A stretch of 64,000 bases of DNA, taken from positions 464,968 through 528,967 of the forward strand of contig CAXAMN010021284.1 of assembly GCA_963970005.1 (NCBI GenBank). The letters are read 5' to 3'. The position numbers were made by a program, and so were the translations under genes. Below the pieces are notes generated by a model. That model saw nothing but the letters and a program-made list of their open reading frames with translations. It did not search any database and had not been told where the DNA came from. This DNA is from Durusdinium trenchii. Its lineage: Eukaryota; Sar; Dinophyceae; Suessiales; Symbiodiniaceae. The stretch's first letter is position 1. Every line of letters starts with the position of its first letter. Shown piece by piece: positions 54,043 to 64,000 of this stretch.

Positions 54043-57000
54043 TGGTAAAACACCATTTGGACCGAACACGAACGGCAGAAGCCTTGCCGGAGTCCAAGGC
54101 CACTCAGAGGGCCACGATCGGGTCTCGATCGTCCGCAAATGGCTCCCCAGCACACCATGTGCCGCACAGGGTCCAAACCCAAAGGAATCCTGTGCGAATG
54201 TGCGGCAGAATGAGCAGAATGTCCACTACTGGTTTTTTCTGCTATATAGAGATAGTCAACCTCCCTACGGGTGAACATGACTGATACCCGCATCCCACCG
54301 GCCATGTATGGTGTTTTTTTGTTTGAAGGAGTTCGTCGAGTCGCGAGGCGCATGGTGGGCATCTTTGTTGGAACATCGCCCAAGCCATCACCTTGGTGAA
54401 TGGAGGTGATCCAGCAGCAGCCAAAGCGACGCTCAGAAATGTTAGACGGAGTGGGTTGGGTTTTTGGCGGTCACAGACCCCAGACCAGAAAGTCACAAAA
54501 TGTGATGTACATGGAGTGGGATAGACTCAGAACAAGATTCATTCTAGTTCATCCCCGTGTCGGCCCAGATGTGTTCTGTTTGGCATCGGGCTGATTCAGA
54601 TTGAATCTGCTTCCTGTTCCGCCGCTTAAAGGTTTCTCAGTGTGGAAATGTTTGAGACAAAAGCAGCAGGCTGAGCCTGGTTGTGCTGAGCCTGGCGGAT
54701 GTTTTTGTTTCACAGAACGGTTGAATCCCCTTCTGGGAAAGATGTTATAGATGCTTACACTTTGGTCACCTTGTTTTTGGCCGTCCTGGTGCCAATCATG
54801 AGAAAACGACACGAAACCTTGATGACTCCTGCCAATCCACCTAGAAATACTGTACATGCAACGCTGTTGTCTCCGACAGGTACCATCAATCCATGCATCG
54901 GCTGCACCTCTACCTCTACGGTGTTGTTGTTAGACCTCTAAGGTCTGTGACTGATCTTCACAGCAGGGTGCAGTCCAACGCGGTGGCTATCAAGCAATGT
55001 ATTCCTGTTTGAAGCGTAGATGAGATGCATGAGCTGAGCTTCTTCTTCTTCTACTGGGCTATCCAACCGATACCCAGGAGTCAAGTGCCTGTTGGATGAT
55101 CTTGAATCTGCACATTCATTAAATAAGGTACACATGAAACTGCCTTCATGCAAGCAGATCATCCAAGCCGAAAGCAGGTATAGCCGTGTAGCCATCCTTG
55201 TGTTTTGGCGGTAGGTTGCCCAGAAAGCTAAAAGCTGTGGCTAAAACTTACTCAGGTTAAGGTTGGTACACTTAACATGCGGGGATGGGTCAAAACCTGG
55301 AGCCCTGCTCCACCATGTAGCCAACAACCTTCCATGTAATATCTTGGTTTTGACCCACAGCCATGTCATGATGTGGCCAACATCAGTTTCGTCTCGTGCG
55401 ACTTGCGAAACCGCCATTCGCACTCGTTTGCGATACATGGTGACACATTCGCACAAGCTGCGATATGCTGTCCAGGACTTTTGCAATCGCAAAAAAGAAA
55501 CAATGTCCAAACATGCAGTTGCCTCTTCCTCATTATATATATATATAGGGTCCCTCATTAGATACAACTTCCATTCACGAAAATCTGAAAAAAAAAAAAC
55601 AGATGTCTAAGATAGTCTAAGCACCTGAAAAAAAGCAGATGTCTAGGATAGTCTAAGCACCTTTTGAGAAAATCCTTGGAGCCCTATGGGCCAAACAGGT
55701 TTGCCGTGCAAACGGAGGCCGCGTTGGTGGTGATCGCGCTCTCCCGAAGACCACTTACCTATTGAGAGTATGCCCAGGTCATTTATGCTTGTCCGTGATC
55801 TGGAAGCTCGCAGGTAGACACAGCGCGCGAGCTTTTGCCCAGTCATGAGCGAGGTGGGCCCAGTCTCAGCGTGTGGAGGATGGGGAGATTGGGAAGTCAA
55901 GCACTCATTGTGGGGTCCCCAGCATTGGAAGCTTACAGTGAAGCTTAATAAGAGGAAACGCGAAAGAGGATGCTTCAGTCCCTGGCTGGATGTGTCCAAC
56001 CGTGCAATATCAAACAGCACACGTTTGTCGTCCCTATGGAGGGGAGGACGCACACACATCTTACCCCTTGGTGTCCTTCCAAAAGCCGCAGCCAAACAGT
56101 TGGATGCTTGAATGTGGACCACTATGTGGACCATGTACTGCATATAGACATGTCATGACATGTCTAGAGTCTAGACTCACTACCCTTTCTCCCATGTGGT
56201 CCTATATCTTCACTCGACCCCCTCGATGTGTCGACCCCCAACGCCGCCGGTCCGCGGCGTCTCGGCTCACCCGGTCGACCAGCGCTTCCTGGCCGGCGAC
56301 GCTTTCCGGTCGCAGTCTGTGGACGGATGGGGAACGAACGGGCAAAGCTTTGGATGGATGACTCCCTTCAAATCATGCATTTGAGTGAAAACATGTGGAA
56401 ACCACACTGCTTGGAGAGCATGGTCCTCCTTTTCGGGGTTATGCCATCCACCTCCATGATCATTTGAGGGAGTGTACTTCCCCTGCAATTATCATCACAG
56501 TGGAAAATGGACCCTTGGATGACCACATGGAGTGTATTCCCAGTGTAGACTCCGGCGCCTTCGGCCCAAGCCACAGAAAGAAGTCAATGCTCCACAAGGC
56601 TATCCAGTGAGCTTCGGTGAACGATGCTTCAGGGTTTTTCATCACAAAGACTTGAAGGCTGGGAACCCTGGCTGGGGGAAACCAAGAATAAAGACACGGG
56701 CCATCCGTGCGAGGTGGGCCCAGTGTTACTGTTGTAGGGCGCGTGAGATGAGCAGATGCAGCCCAAACGCCTCGGTGCAAGGCCCAAAATCAACCGGGAA
56801 ACAGGGAGCTTTCACAGCCTCAGAAGTGAACGGCTATGAACAACTGAATGATGTGGAATCATGTTTTGGCATTTTGTTCAACCTGAAGTGGCGCTTTGCC
56901 AAAAGTTACCCAGCTTGAAAGGAACAAAGATGAACAAAGAGTCCCTGATGCATCCCACAGCCATGATCTTGATATGTCTTGATACAAAAGCCCTGGGAAC

Positions 57001-59862
57001 ATGAGTGGAACTAGCCCAGGACCAGGTGGTGCCCATCTGCTTACTGAACCGAAGGCTCGAGGGTTGAGAGAGGGAGCTCGGAGAGGGAGCCCATCCTACC
57101 CAGGGTTCCGCGCCCCTAAGTACTTGGGACCGGCAGAGGGCCCCCTCTCGCTGGGCGTCGCTGGGCTACTCAACCCAAGAGAAGGGACACCGACTTGGAT
57201 GGCAAATAGCCAGCATCAGTTTAACTCAGTTTGCAATAGAACATTGCACGGACGTGCAAGGAGTGTGACTTTTGTCATCGAACATCTAAGGACCACGACT
57301 GCCTACGAGTCGCACTTTTCACCAAAAAAGAAATAGGGCTGCAGAAAGTAGCAGCTGTGAGTTTTTGTTGTAGACAAGAATCCGTTGGACTCCCTAGTTT
57401 CTTTGCACCAAAAAGCCTTGACTTGAAAAAGAGGTGTGATCTTTGATTGAGGGGTGCTCACCCTTTTGCCCAGGTCAAACAAGTGTGGTCGGGATGTCAT
57501 CCACATCCTGCTGCCTTTGGTTTTGAGTCCCATCTATGTAATCAGTTACATGAGATGGCTACTATAGGGTCACCTTGCTTCAAACCCACTTGGTACGTGG
57601 CCTTGCCAACTACTTTGGCAAAGTCATCCTCAAGTGAACAAACGAACGGGGCACTCCCAAGCAGCTTCTCATTCGTTGTGTTTGGAACATACCAACACTC
57701 GGGCGACTCTTCACATGGCATCACATGACTGTTCATTGCAGATGTTTGACAGGCCATGCTCACCGCCAAGCTTTTGCTTGTGGTGCTGGTGAGGGCAGAG
57801 CTTCCAGAGGACACGACCGGGATCGCGATGCCGCCGGCATGGAACATATCTCACTTGGTGTCACTCAGAGCACTGTTTTTGCTTTATTTGTTGGAGCTTT
57901 ACATCTTGCAGCCCGCAGCCCAAACACAATATGGGTGTGCATAGAATGAGCACCCAGTGCTTATTTGCTCTCGCGCCCTGAAAAAGTGAACAGTGAACAG
58001 AGCAGACAACACGTTCTGTTTGGGCCCTTGATCATCCTTGATCAGCCTCCGGATTTTGGACATTCCGAACACGAATTTGACTTCCAGAGGTAGGTCTGTT
58101 TGGCACAGCCACCTCCGCTGTGGTCGTGGTCGTGGTCTGCGGAATGCTCGGAATGCCGTGAAATAGACTGAGTCGTGGTCTCCGGACATCGGCCGACTCA
58201 GTTTGCAGGAGTCATGCTTCCTGCAAGTCAGCCAGTCTGTCAAGGCACGCCATGTTACCACAAAAAGGAAGGGCCGGAGACAAAACCTGAGGATGACAGG
58301 ATGCGGGGCCCCGGGCCGCCCTCTAGAGCGAGTTCCTTTTGTTCCGAAAAAGTCACACAATGTCACAGAATCTGCCTGCTTGGATTTTTGGATTTGGCAA
58401 TCCTCGGAGTCCTGTTTTCCTTTCTGAAGGGGCCCAAATGGCACCATCCACGATCTCCATGAATCCCCGAGATTTCAGCGCTTCCCTGGAGGGTTGGAAG
58501 CCCCATCACAAGCACCTCTTGAGGCGATCCGGGTGCCTTCATGCCGTATCAACCAGGCTGTATGGTGCGACCTGGGACTGATCAACCGTGATCAACCCAT
58601 TTCTAGATGTTTCTACAACCGTATCAACTGGGGATCATCAAGATCGATGGAATTGTGGGTACATGAGATGTGAGTCTGGGTCGATCTTCCTTTTCTTTGC
58701 CCGACTCTGTCAATGGAGCTTTGAAGCCCAGCACTTGCTGGCAAGAGCCCTGGTCAAGTCGCGGAGAGGGGCTCCTTCTTCTGCGGTTCCATCAGCTGGA
58801 AGGTGATGGGCCCGCAAAAGAAGTGCATCTGAAAGTTAGAAGTGGAAGTCATAGAAAAAGCTCCGAGACTTTTGACTTCAAGTCACAAGCTCAATCCAAT
58901 GAAGTACATCAGAATACATTGACGCCAGGTCAACCACCCCAATGTATGGATTCATATGCCAGTCCCATGGAGTGTTTGGGAGTGGCTTCCTGTTGGGAAA
59001 AGATGGTTCTGCCATCGAATGCACGGGCTTTGTGGCGGATCGGCGGTGCGATCGGCGACATGACCTCGGCTCAAGGATCAGCGGTCAAGGATGCGGGCAG
59101 ATGGCACCTAGCAGATTGGTATAGGTAGGGACTGACCCCTTGATTGCTACCGAAAAGAGAGTTGGTGCCTCAAGACATTTATGATAGAATTGTTGGATCC
59201 CCAACTGCCACCTAGTCATTGAATGTTCATGCGAAGCATTCTGAAATCGATACTTCGATCATCTTCGAACTAACGACTCAGACAAACGTAGTAAATTCAT
59301 ATAATATATATATATATAGTAATATATTACAGATCTGTGGGGCTGTGTAGTCCTTGGATGCCGGGTCGACAGGAAGTGGTCCAGCTGTGGATCCATCCCA
59401 CCCCATTCGACGACCGAGCAGGAGTTAGCTTTATTTGGATCGCTTGCTTGACCCCACATTCTGAAGTTCAACACTAGTCAGCAACCGAACCAGACCTGCA
59501 GAAGCACCACTCATCAATCAGCCACAAGCATTTGCTACCATTTCAACCTGCCAATCCACGGATTGATGGCCGACTACGAAAATGCCAAGGCTCCGGACTG
59601 TGATAGAAGATGGTTGAAGTCTGGCAACCTGATTTTATATATGATTGAGAACCGTCTCCATTCCCTGTATTGGGGCTTGCTACCCCACTGGTGCATGCGA
59701 GGGTTCCATCCCAGGCCTCAAGGTGTCAGGTACGCAAGGGGCTCTGCAACAAGGCACTGCAGATCTTCCCCAAAACTCTGGGCCCTGCACATAGGGGACC
59801 ATTAATTACATATGAGGAATCATTAAATTAAAGGAATCCGCAGTGAATTGTGTGTGTATTAA
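54043..59862 (+). other. Long stretch without a firm gene
   Basis: Exon-like open pieces without recognised domains are at about 54083-54290, 56227-56345, 57001-57335, 57756-57944 (short, hydrophobic N-terminus) and 58975-59128. (TA)n tracts near 55534 and 59301, and a 40-bp tandem duplication at 55585-55660. Confidence 0.35.
55585..55660. repeat. Two-copy tandem duplication, about 38 bp
   Basis: CTGA(n)CAGATGTCTAAGATAGTCTAAGCAC occurs twice in a row. The copies differ mainly in the length of the internal A run and one A/G change. Confidence 0.85.
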
Positions 59863-59952
59863 AATAAGGAGACCTCCAAGTTCGATCTTTTGGAAGAAGG
59901 GAAATACGCCAAAACCATCCCAAACCCCCATTGCTTGGGGGTCTCCCTATTA
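59863..59952. repeat. Small inverted-repeat element, AATAGGGAGACC family
   Basis: Left end AATAAGGAGACCTCCAAG. The reverse complement of the right end is AATAGGGAGACCCCCAAG, two mismatches in 18. 90 bp and non-coding. The same terminus word occurs at 23928 and 38406. Confidence 0.65.
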
Positions 59953-60059
59953 AATTAACCTCATTGGAGGCTGGTCTGTCATCGGGTCGCCATCCAACCA
60001 GCCACAACGGGTCGCCATGAATCCCAGCGCTCCAATCTGGAAAGGGGTCTATCCTTGGT

Positions 60060-60128
60060 GCACCAGTGGGGTGTCGGGTCCAAGGACGTATAGACTATAC
60101 ATCCTTGGACCCGACACCCGACTGGTGC
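60060..60128. repeat. Long near-perfect hairpin (34-bp arms)
   Basis: Left arm 60060-60093 and right arm 60095-60128 are reverse complements apart from a few mismatches, around a single central A at 60094. The core arm GGTGTCGGGTCCAAGGA pairs with TCCTTGGACCCGACACC without mismatch. There is effectively no loop in DNA, so it would extrude as a cruciform. An RNA copy would fold like a small-RNA precursor. Confidence 0.85.
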
Positions 60129-60490
60129 CGGAGTACGTCTCAAGAATTCAGAGGGGGGAAGAAGGACCACTTGGTGTTGTCAGCTCTTTGCTTCGGGTGA
60201 TCTGTTCTGGAGAGGCGGGGGGGATCATGGACAGTGGAGTTGTGAACGTTGTGAACCGTTTGCTTTTGTATGTTCCAACCTGGGGAATCATGAAACCTGG
60301 GGAATCATAAAAAGATGTTCATCTAACCCGGGGGAGTCTTTTTCCTTTCTTGGAGGGCAAAACAAAAACATTCCGAACAGCCAACAACCGACCTGGTGGA
60401 GGAAGGCTCCACCCAGGAAGGTACCTTGAGGAAACCAATGTAGAATCTTGAATTCATGAAAGATCGACCTCTCATTTGGATTGGCAACCA

Positions 60491-60594
60491 CCTTTGCATA
60501 AGGGGGGTTGCAGATGGCATCAAGAGTCATGGGAACAGAATCCTCTCATCATATCCTTTGCATGGGGGGTTGCAGATATCATCAAGAGTCATTT
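60491..60594. repeat. Two-copy direct repeat, about 64-bp period
   Basis: CCTTTGCATAAGGGGGGTTGCAGATGGCATCAAGAGTCAT at 60491 recurs with few changes at 60555. Only the first about 40 bases of each period are conserved. Confidence 0.8.
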
Positions 60595-62351
60595 GGATGG
60601 TAACTGTTCAAGTGATTCTGAACGCCGAAATTGGAATAATCTTCAGTCAGTCCTATACCAAAATACCATCAGAACGCATGAGAACGCCATGTTCCCCTGA
60701 ACAGGACCGGAACAGGTTTGGTTATAAACGTCACCAATACTAAGTCCACGAAAACCAGCAACCATAGGCTTTCGACTGCCTTCCGCCACCTTCACCGTTC
60801 CACCATATCCTCACCACCCTGAGAGTCTTTACGCAGCTTGGAACGGAACGCAGACGACTGTGAGGCCTGCTTGCAGCAGGCCAAGGTCAAAGAGGCCTGG
60901 GACGCCAGGACGCCATGCAGATGTGGGTGTGTCTTAAACAGAAAGGTAGGGATTTGCGGGGGACGCCAAATTGGGGCCTCCCGGCTGGTAGGGATGGTCT
61001 AAATGGATGGTAGGGTGGTCCCCTCCAATCTTGCCATGTTCGGAGCATCAACAACCCAAGAAGTTACACCTTTATGAAGAAGAAGTGTTGGTCAATCAGC
61101 GGAGTTGGGTGGTTCCGATCCCGCGGTCCGAAATCAACCGAACAGATCTTGCCCAGACACGACCTTGTCTGGGACTGGCATATGAATCCATACAGACAGG
61201 GGTGGTTGACCTGGGGTCAATGTAGGTAAATATTCCATACATGGATGGTCATTTGTTCACGTCTAACGATGTCTAACATCTATCCTCAAGAGTCGGTGCC
61301 GTTCTCAGTGCCGACGTCCTCGGGGACCTACTACAGGTCCATGTGTTGCTTGGGAGAAACGACTGGGGTCGATCCATGTAGATCCATGCGCTAGACCTGT
61401 GTGGACCTGAGGATCGACTAGTCATCCACACAACAAGATTTATGACACGGCGAGGACTGTGATGGGCGTTGATAGTTGTTGCATTCAAAGGACCTTGATC
61501 CGGTAAGGAGCTACAAGACTGAGCCATGTTCCGGATGTAAGCCCAGTGAAGAATCTGAATGGGACACACACACATATATATATATATTGATCCGTCATCG
61601 AAGGAAGAAGCTAGTAAGCTCACACGGCTACCAACAGACCACTGAAATCGGAATGTTTTCGGATTGATTCACCAGCAGTTGGCACAGTAAGCTGTGTACT
61701 CGAACGTCACGAAGAAACGACACTTTCCACCCATAGACACGTCCATTTTCCCACACAACTTAGGCCCTGGAAGACATCAACATGGAACATGAAAACCACT
61801 GGCTTGTACAGTAGAGGAAAATAGTCTTCGAGAGGTCCATGAAATCAGGTTCCATGTGGGTCTCTTCCCGGTTGTAGTTTCTTCTTTGCTGCTGAGTTGA
61901 TTGCGGCCACGTGGCACTTCACACCGTCCGCTTTCTCCATCTTCTGCCGTCCCACCCGAGCCAACTCGTCGAACAAAACATTCCACGCTCCGCCAGCACC
62001 TTCACGTCAGGGTCTCCAATAGACTCCCCTATACACTTAGGGATCTCCATTTTTCGCACCCCTTTGAAGGTCCAGGCGGTTCCTTTCGTTCTTTCTCTTT
62101 TTCTGTTGCCCTTCCACTTCCGCCCACGTCCAAGCCACCGAATCATCCAGCCCATCGGGTGCCGGGGGAGGCCTTCGGAGATCATCACCGGGCCGTGGTG
62201 CTCTTTAGCCGCGGCGAGTGCTTGGCAGGCGTGAGGGATCCGACGCGCGCCTTCGGCGCTCCGAGCGGGCTGTCGTGTGGACGAGCGGTCGGGGGTTGGA
62301 GGGGTAGAACTGGCGAAGACGCATGAAGCCATATATGAAACCAGTGTCTCG

Positions 62352-62396
62352 TGTCTCCAATCACCTTCTGAGAAGGTAACTTGGATCCTTAGGGAA
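62352..62396. repeat. Relic end of the CCCTA inverted-repeat family
   Basis: CACCTTCTGAGAAGGTAACTTGGATCCTTAGGG, one terminus only. Confidence 0.55.
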
Positions 62397-62949
62397 ATAC
62401 AAACAACAACTACACACAGTCGTCCAGCCGCGCCAGGTCCGCGATTCGGCCGATTCTGCACAGGTCATGACTCCACGAAGCGGAAGTGCGCTCGTGGCTT
62501 TCGAAGGGCGCTGCAGCATTTGGAGGCGCGATGGAGTGCGCCTTAAAAGGACATGGTTTCAGTTCCAGTCCGGTCCTCCAACGGTTGGGAGCAGTTAGAA
62601 GCCAAGCGTCAACAAGTGGATCCATGGTGTGTGTGTGTGTGCTGTGTATGTGTTTTCATGTCGTTTTCGTGATGGGAGCAACTGGCAGGGTTGAAACACA
62701 CCTCTTTTCAAAGATGTTCGGTGTTCTATTGGTTGGGAGGTGTGCTTCTTGAAACAGAGAGGTCGAAGTGAAACGCGAGGTGAAGAGGATTAACTTTGGA
62801 CTACACTCTCTGGAACTAAGATGGAAGTGGATGGAATGGTTGTTGGAAGACCATTTCCTCTACAAACAGGGATTGTCCACTTCCACTTCGGGAGGCTACC
62901 CCTGCCATGTTCACAGTTCAATCTGACACAAATTCACCGGCCGCTCTGA

Positions 62950-63405
62950 GTGATTCAGGAATGGCCCAACAGCGGCAGTCACCCCACGTGGCAGGTGGCC
63001 TGCTTCCCTTCTAAGGCCGGCGAACTGCCAAAGGGTTCACCCATGGTTGGAAGGAGTCGGAGCATCATGGGTGGATCGAACTGGCAGGAGCAGCTCTCAG
63101 GCAAGTACCACTGGGAAGAGCTTTACAAGGCCGGAAAGGGATCCGGAGGTGAATCGATCTCCCATGAGCAGCACCAGTCGATCGATTTAGGCATCCCTTG
63201 GGACTTCAGAGCCTTTGGAAATGCTTGGTTGCCTCGATTGTCGGGATTCTTGGATATGTGGATCCTCACTTGCGGGGTTATGCTGTTTTTGTTGATTTTT
63301 TTTGTGTTTGCTGATCATCCACGTGCTCAAGATGCTACTGCTACAGCGAGTGTTCAAGATGCTAAAGCGAGAGGCGTTTGTAGTACTGTATGGCATGTAC
63401 TCTAG
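62950..63405 (+). CDS. Possible protein or exon with one membrane segment
   Basis: 151 codons open to TAG 63403-63405. The middle reads like protein (NWQEQLSGKYHWEELYKAGK; FGNAWLPRLSGF), followed by a hydrophobic stretch, MWILTCGVMLFLLIFFVFA. No family is recognised. The start is arbitrary and it may be one exon of a larger gene, or chance. Confidence 0.3.
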   Translation: MIQEWPNSGSHPTWQVACFPSKAGELPKGSPMVGRSRSIMGGSNWQEQLSGKYHWEELYKAGKGSGGESISHEQHQSIDLGIPWDFRAFGNAWLPRLSGFLDMWILTCGVMLFLLIFFVFADHPRAQDATATASVQDAKARGVCSTVWHVL

Positions 63406-63717
63406 GTGACTTTCGTATACAAGTAGTTCCCGGGCAAGCCGGCGGCGGAAGTTTCATATAAGAACAACTTGACCTATAGGAGTGTCCACGTTCTCTCCAA
63501 CATGCGCGTCCTCCAGTCAAACGCACGCGCTCCGGACTTGTGCCCCCTGCAGGATCAGCAGCTCACAACAGCGTACTGGGTTGTATCTTTGCCACGACAA
63601 GAGGGGTGTATGACGAGCGGTGTATGATGAGTGGTGTATTGACCAGCAGTTGAATGTCCTGTCCTGCATAAATGCAACCAAATACTATCAGTATGAACTG
63701 TGCCAAACCTGCACGCC

Positions 63718-63879
63718 GCGAGAGATGACTCAGCAGCGAGAGATGACTCAGCCGCGAGAGATGGCTATAGCGAGAGCTGACTCAGCAGCGAGAGATAAAT
63801 GAGCAGCGAGAGATGACTCAGTCGCGAGAGATGACTCACAGCAGCGAGAGCTGACTCAGCAGCGAGAGATGACTCCTCC
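63718..63879. repeat. 18-bp tandem array rich in TGACTCA
   Basis: Nine units of GCGAGAGATGACTCAGCA with substitutions and small indels. Six units keep an intact TGACTCA, four of them continuing as TGACTCAGC. In one frame it would encode REMTQQ repeats, but the frame is broken by stops. Confidence 0.9.
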
Positions 63880-64000
63880 GCGTACTACACTTGTACTACA
63901 AACTGGCCAGTTCTCAGCTTCCAGCTCCACAGGTTGTTCCGCGTGCTAAAGTTGTACTACAAAGTCGCCAGTCAGTTCTCATCTTCCAGCGCCCCAGATG
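63877..64000. repeat. Two-copy direct repeat, about 61-bp period
   Basis: CCGCGTACTACACTTGTACTACAAA...TTCCAGCTCC recurs as CCGCGTGCTAAAGTTGTACTACAAA...TTCCAGCGCC. The second copy reaches the window edge, so the array may continue. Confidence 0.8.

Larger units (their letters stand above)
59953..62952 (+). other. Stretch without a firm gene
   Basis: Apart from the hairpin and repeats listed, only exon-like fragments: 60818-60905 (a short charged piece, SLERNADDCEACLQQAKVK) and about 61960-62310 (GC-rich). (TA)n near 61576, (GT)n at about 62627-62642. Confidence 0.35.

Noticed and set aside
63718-63879. 18-bp array considered as coding REMTQQ protein repeats
   Set aside because: The frame is broken by small indels and a TGA after about nine units, and the units vary in ways that ignore codon position.

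Overview
The window looks like nuclear DNA of a dinoflagellate, most like Symbiodiniaceae. Four things point there. Real genes are broken into short exons by introns whose donors are GC, GA or GT and whose acceptors are always AG|G. Every gene I can recognise lies on the + strand. Much of the sequence is retroelements, small inverted-repeat elements and (TA)n tracts. Several proteins belong to families typical of these algae. I see no rRNA, tRNA, CRISPR array or bacterial-style operon.

Layout. 1-10,930 holds four multi-exon genes that look mobile-element related: the 3' part of an AT-hook/Lys-rich accessory gene (122-1326), a methyltransferase-like gene (about 2146-3787), a second, Pro-rich accessory gene sharing an exon motif with the first (4690-8149), and a TNP2/CACTA-like DDE transposase (8994-10930). 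10,931-20,900 is gene-poor and carries two inverted-repeat elements and a CATC microsatellite. 20,905-21,035 is an exon resembling the ubiquitin-like N-terminus of dinoflagellate RCC1-like proteins. About 21,200-23,749 is a 5'-truncated LINE whose ORF ends in a methyltransferase-like domain. 25,359-33,760 is a complete Ty1/copia-type LTR retrotransposon with identical 91-bp LTRs, a 5-bp target duplication (GGAAC), a copia-type half-tRNA primer site, and one nonsense codon in pol. 34,436-47,790 is a series of small exons, each encoding about one RCC1-like blade, mixed with inverted-repeat elements. 50,175-53,608 is a complete six-exon SulP/SLC26-type anion transporter with a STAS domain. 53,609-64,000 is mostly non-coding, with a few exon-like pieces, a long hairpin at 60,060-60,128, and a terminal 18-bp tandem array rich in TGACTCA.

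The most interesting signal is one divergent cytosine-methyltransferase-like fold in three unrelated settings: a stand-alone split gene, the C-terminus of a LINE, and the copia polyprotein between protease and integrase. All three keep the same ordered motifs: [FY][AS]G, then an acidic DI, then GPxC, then E[NHQ]P, then G-x-[FY]-G with KP. The catalytic-type Cys and the Glu of the ENV-like motif are present in all of them. I assembled exon models by hand. Those for SulP (all junctions in phase, 650 codons plus stop) and the copia element are strong. The RCC1-like gene model and the composite-element idea for 1-11 kb are inferences.
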